From assembly GCA_003514455.1 (NCBI GenBank), contig DOQH01000007.1, positions 1 to 25,292 on the forward strand: 25,292 nucleotides of DNA, read 5' to 3'. Positions within the stretch are counted from its first letter, which is position 1, and the number at the start of each line of letters is the position of its first letter. Source of the DNA: Candidatus Magasanikiibacteriota bacterium (GTDB lineage Bacteria; Patescibacteriota; Patescibacteriia; Magasanikbacterales; UBA10003). Position numbers and translations under genes: made by a program. This document shows, piece after piece, positions 6,552 through 15,262 of the stretch. A model generated the notes under the pieces. It made no database searches. It was not told the origin of the DNA and saw only the letters and a list, made by a program, of their open reading frames with translations.

Positions 6552-8621
6552 TTATTCCAAAATCGCTTTAATACGCCTTACTCCGGCGCTAGAGGCCTCT
6601 TCTTTGATAATTTTAAAATGCCCGAGTTCGCCAGTACGCGAAGCGTGCGGTCCGCCACAAATCTCGCGGCTGAAATATTTATCATCGCCAACAGTATAGA
6701 CCCTTACCCTTTCACCATACTTTGCCGTAAATAAACCCATGGCTCCGCTTTTTTGCGCTTCTTCCACAGTCATCTCTTCGCATTTTACAGGTAAATCAGA
6801 AGCAATAACGCCATTAACCAAGTCCTCTGCTTGTTTGATTTGTTCAACGGTCATTTTTTCAGGATAACTGAAATCAAAACGCAATCGTTCAGCAGTGATA
6901 TTGCTGCCTTTTTGCATTACCCCGGCGCCCAAGACATGGCGCAAAGCCGCTTGCAAAAGATGGGTCGCAGTGTGGAGTTTAGCCACCAAATCGCTTGTAT
7001 CAGCCAAGCCGCCTTTGAATTTCTGTTCAGCGCCGGCGCGAGAAATATTCTGATGCTCTTTAAAAGCCTGATTAAATCCTTCCCAATCAAGCTCTAAAGG
7101 CAATTTTATTGTTTCAAATTTTAATGTTGGCCGTTCCACCGACAACATTACTTCTTTAATCATCTCGGGTGGAAAACCTTCTTGAGTGTAAAGATCAAAA
7201 ACAAAACTACCGGAAATTTTAAAAAAATTAACAAACTCGTCAACCAATTGTTTTATTTCTTCTTTATTTTTTAATTCCAACATCCGCCGCAGAAAATCAT
7301 TGGCGGCGAGCCAAGGATCTTTAAGAATTGATTGCATAAATTGGCGATCATCGTCATCGTCAAAATCTCCGTCATTAAATTGCGTTAAAACATTTTCCAA
7401 ACGATGAATCTTGCGCACCATTATTTCAATCTTTTTCAAACCGGCGGCTAATGTTTGAGAAAACTTTTTTTCTTCCGCGGACAGTTCTTGAAAAATCCTT
7501 TGTTGATTTTTTTCCAATTCCGGATAAAATTTTCCAAAAATTTGCATTACCAATCGCGCGATCTCCGGCGTAAAATTTTGTTTAACTCCAATCTGATATC
7601 CAAAACGAATGGCGCGACGAATCAGCCGACGCAAAATATATCCTTGCTCAATATTGGATGGCACTACTCCGCGTTCATCTCCTAAAATAAAAACAGCCGC
7701 GCGCAAATGATCGGCAATAATACGCATGGCCTTGGTTGTTTCAAAATCAGCAGTATAATTTTTACTGCTTAATTCTTCAATTTTGCGAATAATAGGTAAA
7801 AAACTCTCTGTTTCAAAAACGCTGGATTTGTCATTGATAATAGCTAAAACACGCTCCAATCCCATGCCAGTATCCACATTTTTGTAAGTCATTTCAATGC
7901 AATCGCCGTCAAATGTCTTGGCATATTGCATAAAAACATTATTCCAAATCTCGGCAAAGCGGCCGCAATCGCAATTCTGATGGCACTTATTACCGAATTT
8001 GGAGTCGTGTTCTTTGCCAGTATCATAAAATATCTCAGTGTCTGGCCCGCATGGTCCTGTTTGTCCTGCCGGCCCCCACCAATTTTTAGCGCGACCATAC
8101 AAACCGATCCTCTCTCCTTCCCCAACTTTCGCGTCGATGCTCGCGTATTCAAAAATTTTTTGCCAAATTTCAGCCGCTTCATTATCGCGCGGCGCAATTT
8201 CATCTCCTGCAAAAACAGAAACATAAATTTTCTGCAAATCCAAACCCAACCACTTTTTATCCGTTAAAAATTCCCAACTCCATTCAATAGATTGTTTTTT
8301 CCAATATGGACCATTTTCTTTTACTTCACCGCCTTCATATCCGAGAGACCAATTACCAAGCATTTCAAAAAAAGTCAAATGCCATCTATCGCCAACTTCA
8401 TCAATATCATCGGTGCGCAAACATTTTTGCGCGTTAGTCAAACGCGATCCTTCCGGATGTTTTTCACCCAAAAGATATGGCACCAACGGATGCATGCCGG
8501 CAGTGGTGAAAAGCACAGTCGGATCGTTTTCCGGAATTAAAGAAGCAGAGGAAATTATTTTATGTCCTTTGCTTTGAAAAAAATCAAGAAATTTTTGCCG
8601 AAAGTCGTGATAGGAAAGCAT
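6552..8621 (-). CDS. alaS: Alanyl-tRNA synthetase, short form without C-Ala domain
   Basis: Charges tRNA-Ala and hydrolyses mischarged Ser/Gly. I place the start at the ATG at 8621, giving 689 aa; 'MLSYHDFRQKFLDFFQSKGH' aligns with the family start. The ATG at 8651 would add ten odd residues inside mnmA. A GGAGGAGGAG (8644-8635) upstream lies 13 nt off and also encodes mnmA glycines, so its role is unclear. The class II core has 'FTTAGMHPLVPYLLG' and the 'CHQNCDCGRFAEIWNN' cysteine-rich motif. The editing domain is intact: H550-x3-H554 and C655-x3-H659. The protein ends right after it, against about 875 aa in E. coli, so the C-terminal C-Ala/dimerisation domain is absent. There is an extra segment of roughly 60 residues (about 410-470) with an FDDDDD run, just before the 'FDLYTQEGFP' motif. 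It starts 2 nt after mnmA. Confidence 0.95.
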   Translation of the reverse strand: MLSYHDFRQKFLDFFQSKGHKIISSASLIPENDPTVLFTTAGMHPLVPYLLGEKHPEGSRLTNAQKCLRTDDIDEVGDRWHLTFFEMLGNWSLGYEGGEVKENGPYWKKQSIEWSWEFLTDKKWLGLDLQKIYVSVFAGDEIAPRDNEAAEIWQKIFEYASIDAKVGEGERIGLYGRAKNWWGPAGQTGPCGPDTEIFYDTGKEHDSKFGNKCHQNCDCGRFAEIWNNVFMQYAKTFDGDCIEMTYKNVDTGMGLERVLAIINDKSSVFETESFLPIIRKIEELSSKNYTADFETTKAMRIIADHLRAAVFILGDERGVVPSNIEQGYILRRLIRRAIRFGYQIGVKQNFTPEIARLVMQIFGKFYPELEKNQQRIFQELSAEEKKFSQTLAAGLKKIEIMVRKIHRLENVLTQFNDGDFDDDDDRQFMQSILKDPWLAANDFLRRMLELKNKEEIKQLVDEFVNFFKISGSFVFDLYTQEGFPPEMIKEVMLSVERPTLKFETIKLPLELDWEGFNQAFKEHQNISRAGAEQKFKGGLADTSDLVAKLHTATHLLQAALRHVLGAGVMQKGSNITAERLRFDFSYPEKMTVEQIKQAEDLVNGVIASDLPVKCEEMTVEEAQKSGAMGLFTAKYGERVRVYTVGDDKYFSREICGGPHASRTGELGHFKIIKEEASSAGVRRIKAILE

Positions 8622-8623
8622 AA

Positions 8624-9694
8624 TTATTTTATCACTCCTCCTCCAAAACATTCTCCATCCTTGTAAAATACCGCGAATTGGCCTGGAGTAACAGCTCTTT
8701 GCGCCTCTTCAAACTCCACTATAATTTTCAATTTTTCATTCTTAATTGTGGCTTTTTGAAGCAGCTGACGATGCCTTAACCGCACTTCACATTTTAAAGG
8801 AAATTTAGGCGCTTGTCCAGCAATCCAATTAAGCCCATCGACCTGTATCTTTTTCTTAAATAATAGAGGATCGTCAGTCGTGCCAATTACCAATTGATTG
8901 GTCTTATTGCGCTTATCCAACACAAAAAGCTGTTTTGTCGCTTCTTTACGAATCTGTCGCGCCAGGCCGCCATACCGTTCGCCAATAGTGTAAAAAGCCA
9001 GTCCGTCATGTTCGTTGACTTTTTTCCCACTGCTCAAAATAACTGACCCGCGACGCGGCTTAATTTTTTTACTCAAAAATTCTTTCATCGGCACTTCACC
9101 CACAAAACAAATTCCCATGCTTTCTTCCCTATCAGCCACAGGCAAATCAAATTGTTTGGCCAATGTGCGAACCTCATCTTTATAGAGTACGCCAATTGGA
9201 AAAATTAAGCGCGACAATTCTTTTTGCCCCAATTGGTGCAAAAAATATGTTTGATCTTTATTTTTATCTTTTGCTTGCAATAATTCAACACCGACTTTTG
9301 TCCGTTGTAAACGCGCGTAATGCCCTGTAGCAATATAATCAAAACCTAATTTTTCAGCCGCTTTCAGTAAAAGCGGAATTTTTACATATTTATTGCACAT
9401 CACATCGGGATTGGGCGTGCGGCCAATGCGATATTCTTTAAATAAATAATCAATTACATCGCGACTATATTCTTTTTCAAAATCAAACGACAAAAGTTTA
9501 ATGTCAAGCTTCGCCGCCACACGCAGCGCCTCGCGCCTGTCCTCAATCCAACATGGAGACGCCAATCCCGGTACCGCCTCGCCATAACACTTCATAAACG
9601 CGCCTGTTACATCATAACCGGCTTGTTGCAACAAAGCCGCGGATACGGCCGAGTCCACCCCGCCGGAAATGGCGCATAATACTTTTTTCGCCAT
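8624..9694 (-). CDS. mnmA: tRNA-specific 2-thiouridylase MnmA
   Basis: Forms s2U34 in the anticodons of Lys, Glu and Gln tRNAs with ATP and a sulfur donor. I choose the ATG at 9694 (356 aa), starting MAKKVLCAISGGVDS, because family members begin here. An upstream ATG at 9718 would add eight residues inside the previous gene. The PP-loop SGGVDS is at 10-15. The two catalytic cysteines are C100 (NPDVMCNKYVK) and C196 (MGICFVGE). The 'GLAFYTIGERYG' and 'PGQFAVFYKDGECFGGG' C-terminal motifs are present. The length is typical. Its ATG is one base past the TGA of the upstream secreted-protein gene (TGATATG), so coupling or reinitiation is likely. The sulfur-relay partner is not in this window. Confidence 0.95.
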   Translation of the reverse strand: MAKKVLCAISGGVDSAVSAALLQQAGYDVTGAFMKCYGEAVPGLASPCWIEDRREALRVAAKLDIKLLSFDFEKEYSRDVIDYLFKEYRIGRTPNPDVMCNKYVKIPLLLKAAEKLGFDYIATGHYARLQRTKVGVELLQAKDKNKDQTYFLHQLGQKELSRLIFPIGVLYKDEVRTLAKQFDLPVADREESMGICFVGEVPMKEFLSKKIKPRRGSVILSSGKKVNEHDGLAFYTIGERYGGLARQIRKEATKQLFVLDKRNKTNQLVIGTTDDPLLFKKKIQVDGLNWIAGQAPKFPLKCEVRLRHRQLLQKATIKNEKLKIIVEFEEAQRAVTPGQFAVFYKDGECFGGGVIK

Positions 9695-9695
9695 A

Positions 9696-12600
9696 TCATT
9701 GAACCACAAAAATTTCATTCAAAACTTTTCTGGTCTTTGGCCCGACAATACCACTAACCGGTTTAATATTATATTTTCTCTGAAATTTCCGCACCGCTTG
9801 TACTGTAATCGGCCCAAAGTATCCGGTAATACTGGAAAATTTAAAATATCCTAAATTTTTGAGCGCGATTTGCAACTCTTTCACTGCCAACCCATTGACC
9901 CCAATCCACAAATTTTTTTTAAAAAATCCAATATTATTTATTTTGACAAGAATAAACGCGGAGGAGGAAGTCATCTTTTCCAAATCGCTTCCCACCGCTG
10001 GATTCTTTAGCAAAGTTGAGGGAGTTGCTACTTTATCATCCGGCGACGACTTGTCTGGCAAAACAACAGTACTCGTGGTTGTATTGGTGGTCGAATTAGG
10101 AATAGTGTAGAAAGACGCGCCGCCGCTATTAGAGCCAGAGACATTTGAAGCAGTCGTGCTGACTTTAACTATATTAGAAGAAGAATAAATCGCTTGATTG
10201 GAAACAATATCAGAAACCAGATATTGATATTGGTAACAATTGTCAAAAGAAACTGTGACATCGGTGAAATTGGGATAAGTTCCGGTCAGGTTGATTGTGA
10301 CAAAACTGTCAAAAGCTCCGCAATTTCCTTCGGATAAAACCGCTGAACGCCGTTGTAATGTTCTAGTAGAAGTATTGATTCCTGAATCAGAATCAGAACC
10401 ATCATTGACAGACAAAGCAACAACCTTGTTTGTATTTGAGCCATTGAGATAAGTAATTGACCCGTTGCTTGGCGCGGCCGCATCATTGTATAATATGCCG
10501 GAACCAGCATTAAGCAGATCATTGGCAATCTCCGCGCTGGTTAGAGATACATTCCACCCTTTAGTATTAAAATAATTGCCTGGCATATAATTGCTTGAGC
10601 TGTCAGCCGCCACGCCATAATACGCCCTCCCGATATTTGACAGGGAAAAATGCGCCCCAGAACCGATGACTTGCGTTCCGTTAACCGGATCAATGATATA
10701 CAAAAGAGCATCGGTTCCATTGCTGACCAAATAAAATCGGGTCAGATCAAAATGAAGACGTTTATATGTCACAATCGTAGAAACCGTCGTTATTCCGTCG
10801 GTCAACTCATATTTTTGAGAAGCAGCATTCCAATTAATCTTTAAGTAATGACTTTCGGGAATATCTTTCACGGTTAGTAAAGTTCCTCCACCGTATTCGT
10901 CGTAAGCGGGCCCGATCCAATCAAAACCTAACGACCAATTGTCGGAATTAATGTTATAGTCGGTATAATAGCTTTCATTAACATTCGGTAAATTGGGCAG
11001 GATATTCCATGTTTTGGGGTCTAAAGGGGTGTTGGAAAAATACAGCTGAAAATCATCAAAATAGACATCAAAAACTTGGTTTGTCCCGCTCGTTTTATCA
11101 GCCCTGACCATAAAATTAAGGCTGGCGTTGAGATCAGACGCGCTAAGTTGCCCGGCTACGATAAATTCCTGCCATGTATCTGTCGGTCGGACATACAAAG
11201 TCGTAAAGATGCCGGCTGAACCAAATAAATACGCTCTTATAGGATTATAATTACTGGCATAATTCGGCGAGCGAGCCCAAAATTTCATTAAGTAATATGA
11301 TTGGGATCCGTTTGCTGGCGGGCTAGTTAAAACAGAAGATAACGGTCCGAGTTTGATTAAATTTCTGCCTGAAGCGCCGTCAACTGACGGCCCGCCGGTT
11401 ACCATATGCAAATTATAACCTGAATCATCAATTCCTCCAGACGCTACTTCCAAAGTCGCCGGTCCGAGAGACCCGCTGTAATTTGCCCAATTTCCGATTG
11501 ATGAATTGCCGCTAGAATCAATAAAGGTTGTATTTTGTCTTAAAGTTATAGTATTAGGAATGTTATTATCCAAACGAAGAGAGTTGACTGTGGACGCTTT
11601 AATTTTGTTCATTCGATAGATTCCGCCTTCTGATTCAAGATAAACACGGTCATTTAAAAAACTGGCCCACCGAAAACCCCAATTAGTAGGCGTTCTATAG
11701 ATAGATGTCCAAGTGTCTCCATAATCCGCGCTTATATAAATACCTTGCGAAAGATTGCTATTGGGCGGAGTTGAATAACTATTCATTGCCCCATATAAAA
11801 TACCGTTACTTTCATCAAGAGCTAACCGTCGGATTGAGGTGCCTGTCCCGGAAGGCTGCTGATATTGATATTTGACATCCGATCTCCACGGCATTGGAAA
11901 AAATACTTTCGGCGTTTCCTGCCAGGTACTTTCGTCAACTGAACCAACGCCGCCAAATCCGGTAGTTAAAATTTTCCCATTGGCAAAAGGAACCATTGAA
12001 TCAATAAATAATCCGAGCCCGTGATTATCTTTTGTTTTTTCCCATTGTCCCGTAGATGAATTGAGATCAATCCTTTCTGCCCAGGAAGAATTATCTCCAA
12101 ATATGGCATAGATTTTGGTCGGGTCATTTGGTTTAAAAGATAATTGGTGCGTATGGCTTAGATAATCATTTTCTTGGTATATCGGCGTGTCGTTGTTCCA
12201 GCTAGTTCCACCATCCTCTGACATATAAAAGCGGGGATGGCTGAAAGACGGCCCATCAACATATTCTCCCCAGACAACTGTTCCATTATTTATGGCAATG
12301 GATTGGGAATCGGGCGGCGGAGCCACATTTGGCAAGTTTTGCACTCTGTTCCAAGTCGCGCCGTTGTTTATACTCCTATAAACATTAGTATTTAAACTCC
12401 CTGAATTGTGATTGCCTATCCACATCAACCACGCTGTTTCCCCATCGTAAGTAGTTTCTATAAATGCCGCGGGATTATCTCCACTAATATATCCGGGGAA
12501 AGTAGAGCTGGAAATAACCAATAAATCTGTTGACGCATCATTATAATTTGTCAACAAAAGCTTGAGTCCATTTCCAGGAGCCAATTGAACCACACTGCTA

Positions 12601-12893
12601 ACAGAATTCAAGATATTGAGCATTCTGGCGCCGGTATTTACTAAAACAGGAACGGCAAAACTCGAGGCCGTTACAGATTGAGTGCGGGCGACATTAACGC
12701 CTACCGCACTGAATCCGCTTTCGGATAACTGCACCGCCTGAACCGAACGAGTATTGATAAAACCGGGGAGGTTATTTTTTATTATTTCAGAAGCGCTAAC
12801 CTCGAATGGGAACAAAATTTGTCCCATTAACGCAAAAATGACTGTGTATGAAGCTAAAAAACAAATTTTGTAATTTTTGCCGTGTTTAATCAT
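9696..12893 (-). CDS. Large secreted Asp-box (BNR) / lectin-like protein with peptidoglycan-binding C terminus
   Basis: An exported cell-surface protein of 1065 aa from the ATG at 12893. A TTG at 12911 is in frame but coincides with the predicted transcription start. Residues ~7-35 form a signal peptide ending near SAS. The first third has BNR/Asp-box motifs (SINNGATW, SEDGGTSW, SADYGDTW), typical of sialidase- or sortilin-like beta-propellers. Two beta-rich segments follow (roughly 450-640 and 640-830) that look like carbohydrate-binding jelly-roll or LamG-type modules. Next comes an Ig-like stretch with 'DSDSGINTSTRTLQRRSA' and two cysteines, then a Ser/Thr/Asn linker. The last ~75 residues are a peptidoglycan-binding type 1 domain ('GVNGLAVKELQIALKNLGYF', 'GYFGPITVQAVRKFQ'). 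No catalytic sialidase residues could be verified, so it is best read as a wall-anchored adhesin or glycan-binding protein. It is transcribed from its own promoter and followed by mnmA and alaS. Confidence 0.8.
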   Translation of the reverse strand: MIKHGKNYKICFLASYTVIFALMGQILFPFEVSASEIIKNNLPGFINTRSVQAVQLSESGFSAVGVNVARTQSVTASSFAVPVLVNTGARMLNILNSVSSVVQLAPGNGLKLLLTNYNDASTDLLVISSSTFPGYISGDNPAAFIETTYDGETAWLMWIGNHNSGSLNTNVYRSINNGATWNRVQNLPNVAPPPDSQSIAINNGTVVWGEYVDGPSFSHPRFYMSEDGGTSWNNDTPIYQENDYLSHTHQLSFKPNDPTKIYAIFGDNSSWAERIDLNSSTGQWEKTKDNHGLGLFIDSMVPFANGKILTTGFGGVGSVDESTWQETPKVFFPMPWRSDVKYQYQQPSGTGTSIRRLALDESNGILYGAMNSYSTPPNSNLSQGIYISADYGDTWTSIYRTPTNWGFRWASFLNDRVYLESEGGIYRMNKIKASTVNSLRLDNNIPNTITLRQNTTFIDSSGNSSIGNWANYSGSLGPATLEVASGGIDDSGYNLHMVTGGPSVDGASGRNLIKLGPLSSVLTSPPANGSQSYYLMKFWARSPNYASNYNPIRAYLFGSAGIFTTLYVRPTDTWQEFIVAGQLSASDLNASLNFMVRADKTSGTNQVFDVYFDDFQLYFSNTPLDPKTWNILPNLPNVNESYYTDYNINSDNWSLGFDWIGPAYDEYGGGTLLTVKDIPESHYLKINWNAASQKYELTDGITTVSTIVTYKRLHFDLTRFYLVSNGTDALLYIIDPVNGTQVIGSGAHFSLSNIGRAYYGVAADSSSNYMPGNYFNTKGWNVSLTSAEIANDLLNAGSGILYNDAAAPSNGSITYLNGSNTNKVVALSVNDGSDSDSGINTSTRTLQRRSAVLSEGNCGAFDSFVTINLTGTYPNFTDVTVSFDNCYQYQYLVSDIVSNQAIYSSSNIVKVSTTASNVSGSNSGGASFYTIPNSTTNTTTSTVVLPDKSSPDDKVATPSTLLKNPAVGSDLEKMTSSSAFILVKINNIGFFKKNLWIGVNGLAVKELQIALKNLGYFKFSSITGYFGPITVQAVRKFQRKYNIKPVSGIVGPKTRKVLNEIFVVQ

Positions 12894-12897
12894 AAAA

Positions 12898-12915
12898 ACC
12901 CTTTTTCTCAAGGGT
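12898..12915 (-). terminator. Small hairpin with T-run between the O-antigen-ligase-like gene and the Asp-box gene
   Basis: 6-bp arms (12898-12903 and 12910-12915, ACCCTT/AAGGGT) with a 6-nt loop are followed by five T on the minus strand. The hairpin abuts the -10 box, and transcription from that promoter should start inside it. It can therefore fold fully only in transcripts arriving from upstream, which suits a weak terminator for the upstream unit. The stem is short, so confidence is low. Confidence 0.35.
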
Positions 12916-12944
12916 ATTATACTCTTTTTATAAATTTAAGGCAA
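12916..12944 (-). promoter_or_regulatory. Promoter of the Asp-box surface protein (and mnmA-alaS)
   Basis: TTGCCT (12944-12939) and TATAAT (12921-12916) are separated by exactly 17 nt on the minus strand. Predicted start is near 12909, giving a leader of about 16 nt with AAAAAGGG a few bases before the ATG at 12893, a weak Shine-Dalgarno. mnmA and alaS have no visible promoter of their own, so this one probably serves them too. Confidence 0.75.
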
Positions 12945-12957
12945 GATTTTAACTTAA

Positions 12958-15246
12958 CTACTTTTTCTCTTCTCCGCCGCCGCTTAATGCATCAATTTTC
13001 TTTTTAATGTCCTTATTTCCTGGATTCAAATCCAAAACTTTTCTGTACATTTCCAAAGCCGCGCCGGTGTTGCCAATTTTCTCATACAACAATCCAAGAG
13101 AAAATATGGCATCGGAGTAGTTGGGTTGTAAAATAACTGCTTTTTTAAACGCGGCTTCTGCCAAGGCATAATCGCCTTTTTGCGCGCGGTTAAAATAATA
13201 TCTGCCCAACTGAAAAACATAACCAGGATCCTGAATGCCATAATTCAAACCTTTTTCCAAAACAGCAATACTGCCGCTTATATTATTTTTCATTTCTTCC
13301 AAAAAAGCCAAACGCACATAAGCCATTAAAAAATTCGGTTTTAAAGCAATGGCTTTATCATAGTCCTCTTTGGCTTCGGTATAGCGTTTTTCCAATAATT
13401 TGGCATTGCCCAAGGCCACATAAAAAGTAGGATTAGTCGGTTCCAAAGCCACGGCTTTTTCCAAAGCGCCCATAGTCCAATTATTGGCTTCCGGCGCGAA
13501 AGCTCTGGCGCTCGCGTACATATTGGAAAGATATTCCCAAGTAGCCACATTATTCGGGGATTGGTCAGTGGCATTTTTAGCCGCTTGCACGGCCGAGGAC
13601 ACCAACGGCGCCACTTGATTCACATCATTGGTTTTACTCGCGATTTCACCGGCTTTATTCAAAAACGCGTCAGCCAAAGTCAGTTGAAACAAGACGCGAT
13701 GAGGACTCCATTCAACCACTTTACTCAAATCACTGATTTTTTGATCCAATGAAATGTTGATTGCTTTCGCGAAAATCACCTCGGCGGCAAAATACCGACC
13801 GAAATAAATTCCCACCACGATAATAGCCGTAAAAATCAAAATAAATCCAAAAGAAGTGGCCAAAGCGTATTGTGGCGTGGTTTTCAAAGAAAATTTCCAA
13901 ACCGGTAGGTCAATTTTAGACAAATGGGCGCTCGCGCTAACAACTAATCCCAACAACAACCAAAACGCCAGCCAATGCGCCGCGCCAAAATTCATTAAGA
14001 AAAAAGAAATCAAAAGCGTGAGCCACGCGCCAACCAGCCCCCAAAAAATCAAAGGCGACCGATGAAAAAAACCAACAGCTTCTTCTCCAGCCTCAACTGT
14101 TTTTTTCTTGCCGCGCGATTCCAACAAATGTTTTAACCAAGTATTGATAATCAACCCCAAAACCATTAAAATCAAAAACAGCATGGCTAACGCGCCTAAC
14201 ACGCCGACTGTCATCAGCCAATCAAAAGCGTTGTTATATGACTGTCGGAAACGGATATTCCAGGCGAAATTATTGTTAAAATCAACCGGCCGATATTGAG
14301 AAAAATCAAACAAAAAAGTGCCGGGACCTGTGCCGAAAAGAAAATTCTTGGCTCCAGCCGTGATAGTGTCAGTGGCAATTTGCCAAGAAACATTGGACGA
14401 TAAAGAAACTTCCAAAGGCAAGTTAGCCGTTAAAAACTTTGGCACGCCCAAAAACATAAACAGCAAAGAAATCACAAAAATCGTAAAAGCGATTGAAGTC
14501 CAAATTGTGCGCACTTTGTCGGCATAGGTCAAAAAGAAAATCAGCATTAAGAATATGGCCGCCGCGGTTATTATCCAAACTAATTTAAAACCCAAAACAA
14601 CTAAAACTGCCGAAGTTGTCAAAGCGCAAAGTAAGAAAAAAATATCCAGGACCAATTCTCTTTTTTTAACTGTTAGAAAGGCCAAAGACATTACAAAAAT
14701 CACGGCTAAATAAACGCCGAACAAAGTATTGGAACCGCTGACCAAGCCAAATTGCGGCAAAAAACTCGGCCAAACAAAGAGTTTAAAAGTAAAAAGCAAA
14801 AAATACGCCGCGCTCAAAGTACCTCCAAACAAAAACAAGTATACCGCGCCCAAGATTTGACTGATTTTGGATAAATTCTGAACTATTAAAAAATAAAAAA
14901 CCAAAAACATTGTGAGACCGAAAAAAGACAGACCTAAAAAGCTGAAATCGCCGAAAAAGCTTAAAAATTTATCTTGTGAAAGCAGGGCGGCTAAAAAATA
15001 TAAAAACCAAATTGCCAATAAAGGAATATCCAACGGCGTGCGCCGAATTTCAAAATTTTTCTTTAAAATAGACCCGCCCAACCAGCAAAGCAAAGAAACA
15101 AAAACTAAAAAGTATAACAAAAAATACTTGTTTAATTCCAATTTTTCATCGGTAAAAGGCAAATAAAAAATGGGAATTAAAAAAACAGCCAAAAATAAAC
15201 AAAATTTAGTTGCGCCATTAAGCAATCTGGTGGTGAATGTGTCCAT
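12958..15246 (-). CDS. O-antigen ligase-like (Wzy_C) membrane protein with C-terminal TPR repeats
   Basis: A 762-aa protein in two halves. Residues 1 to about 490 hold around twelve hydrophobic helices. They include a Wzy_C/WaaL-type segment near 300-320 ('FGTGPGTFLFDFSQYRP') followed by an external loop and another helix. This is the family that polymerises or ligates lipid-linked glycans on the outer face of the membrane. Residues ~570-750 are TPR repeats ('WEYLSNMYASARAF', 'PTFYVALGNAKLLEKRYTEA', 'SDAIFSLGLLYEKIGNTGAA') ending in a charged GGGEEKK tail. The TPR region may dock a partner on the outer face; the acceptor is unknown. It starts 16 nt after the giant fibre gene with no promoter or Shine-Dalgarno visible, so the two are probably co-transcribed. 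That suggests, by context only, a link between this enzyme and the surface protein. Confidence 0.75.
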   Translation of the reverse strand: MDTFTTRLLNGATKFCLFLAVFLIPIFYLPFTDEKLELNKYFLLYFLVFVSLLCWLGGSILKKNFEIRRTPLDIPLLAIWFLYFLAALLSQDKFLSFFGDFSFLGLSFFGLTMFLVFYFLIVQNLSKISQILGAVYLFLFGGTLSAAYFLLFTFKLFVWPSFLPQFGLVSGSNTLFGVYLAVIFVMSLAFLTVKKRELVLDIFFLLCALTTSAVLVVLGFKLVWIITAAAIFLMLIFFLTYADKVRTIWTSIAFTIFVISLLFMFLGVPKFLTANLPLEVSLSSNVSWQIATDTITAGAKNFLFGTGPGTFLFDFSQYRPVDFNNNFAWNIRFRQSYNNAFDWLMTVGVLGALAMLFLILMVLGLIINTWLKHLLESRGKKKTVEAGEEAVGFFHRSPLIFWGLVGAWLTLLISFFLMNFGAAHWLAFWLLLGLVVSASAHLSKIDLPVWKFSLKTTPQYALATSFGFILIFTAIIVVGIYFGRYFAAEVIFAKAINISLDQKISDLSKVVEWSPHRVLFQLTLADAFLNKAGEIASKTNDVNQVAPLVSSAVQAAKNATDQSPNNVATWEYLSNMYASARAFAPEANNWTMGALEKAVALEPTNPTFYVALGNAKLLEKRYTEAKEDYDKAIALKPNFLMAYVRLAFLEEMKNNISGSIAVLEKGLNYGIQDPGYVFQLGRYYFNRAQKGDYALAEAAFKKAVILQPNYSDAIFSLGLLYEKIGNTGAALEMYRKVLDLNPGNKDIKKKIDALSGGGEEKK

Positions 15247-15262
15247 GTCAGTTGATTAAATT

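Noticed and set aside
6524..6552. Inverted repeat at the alaS stop as an intrinsic terminator
   Set aside because: The stem has only 7 bp, the loop is 15 nt and the T-run is inside the loop, not after the stem. Kept only as a weak structure.
8621..8651. Upstream ATG (8651) as the alaS start
   Set aside because: It adds ten residues with no family match and overlaps mnmA by 28 nt. The conserved AlaRS N terminus starts at the ATG at 8621.
12893..12911. TTG at 12911 as the start of the Asp-box protein
   Set aside because: The predicted transcription start is at or just after it, so the codon would be leaderless or absent from the mRNA. The ATG at 12893 gives a normal signal peptide.
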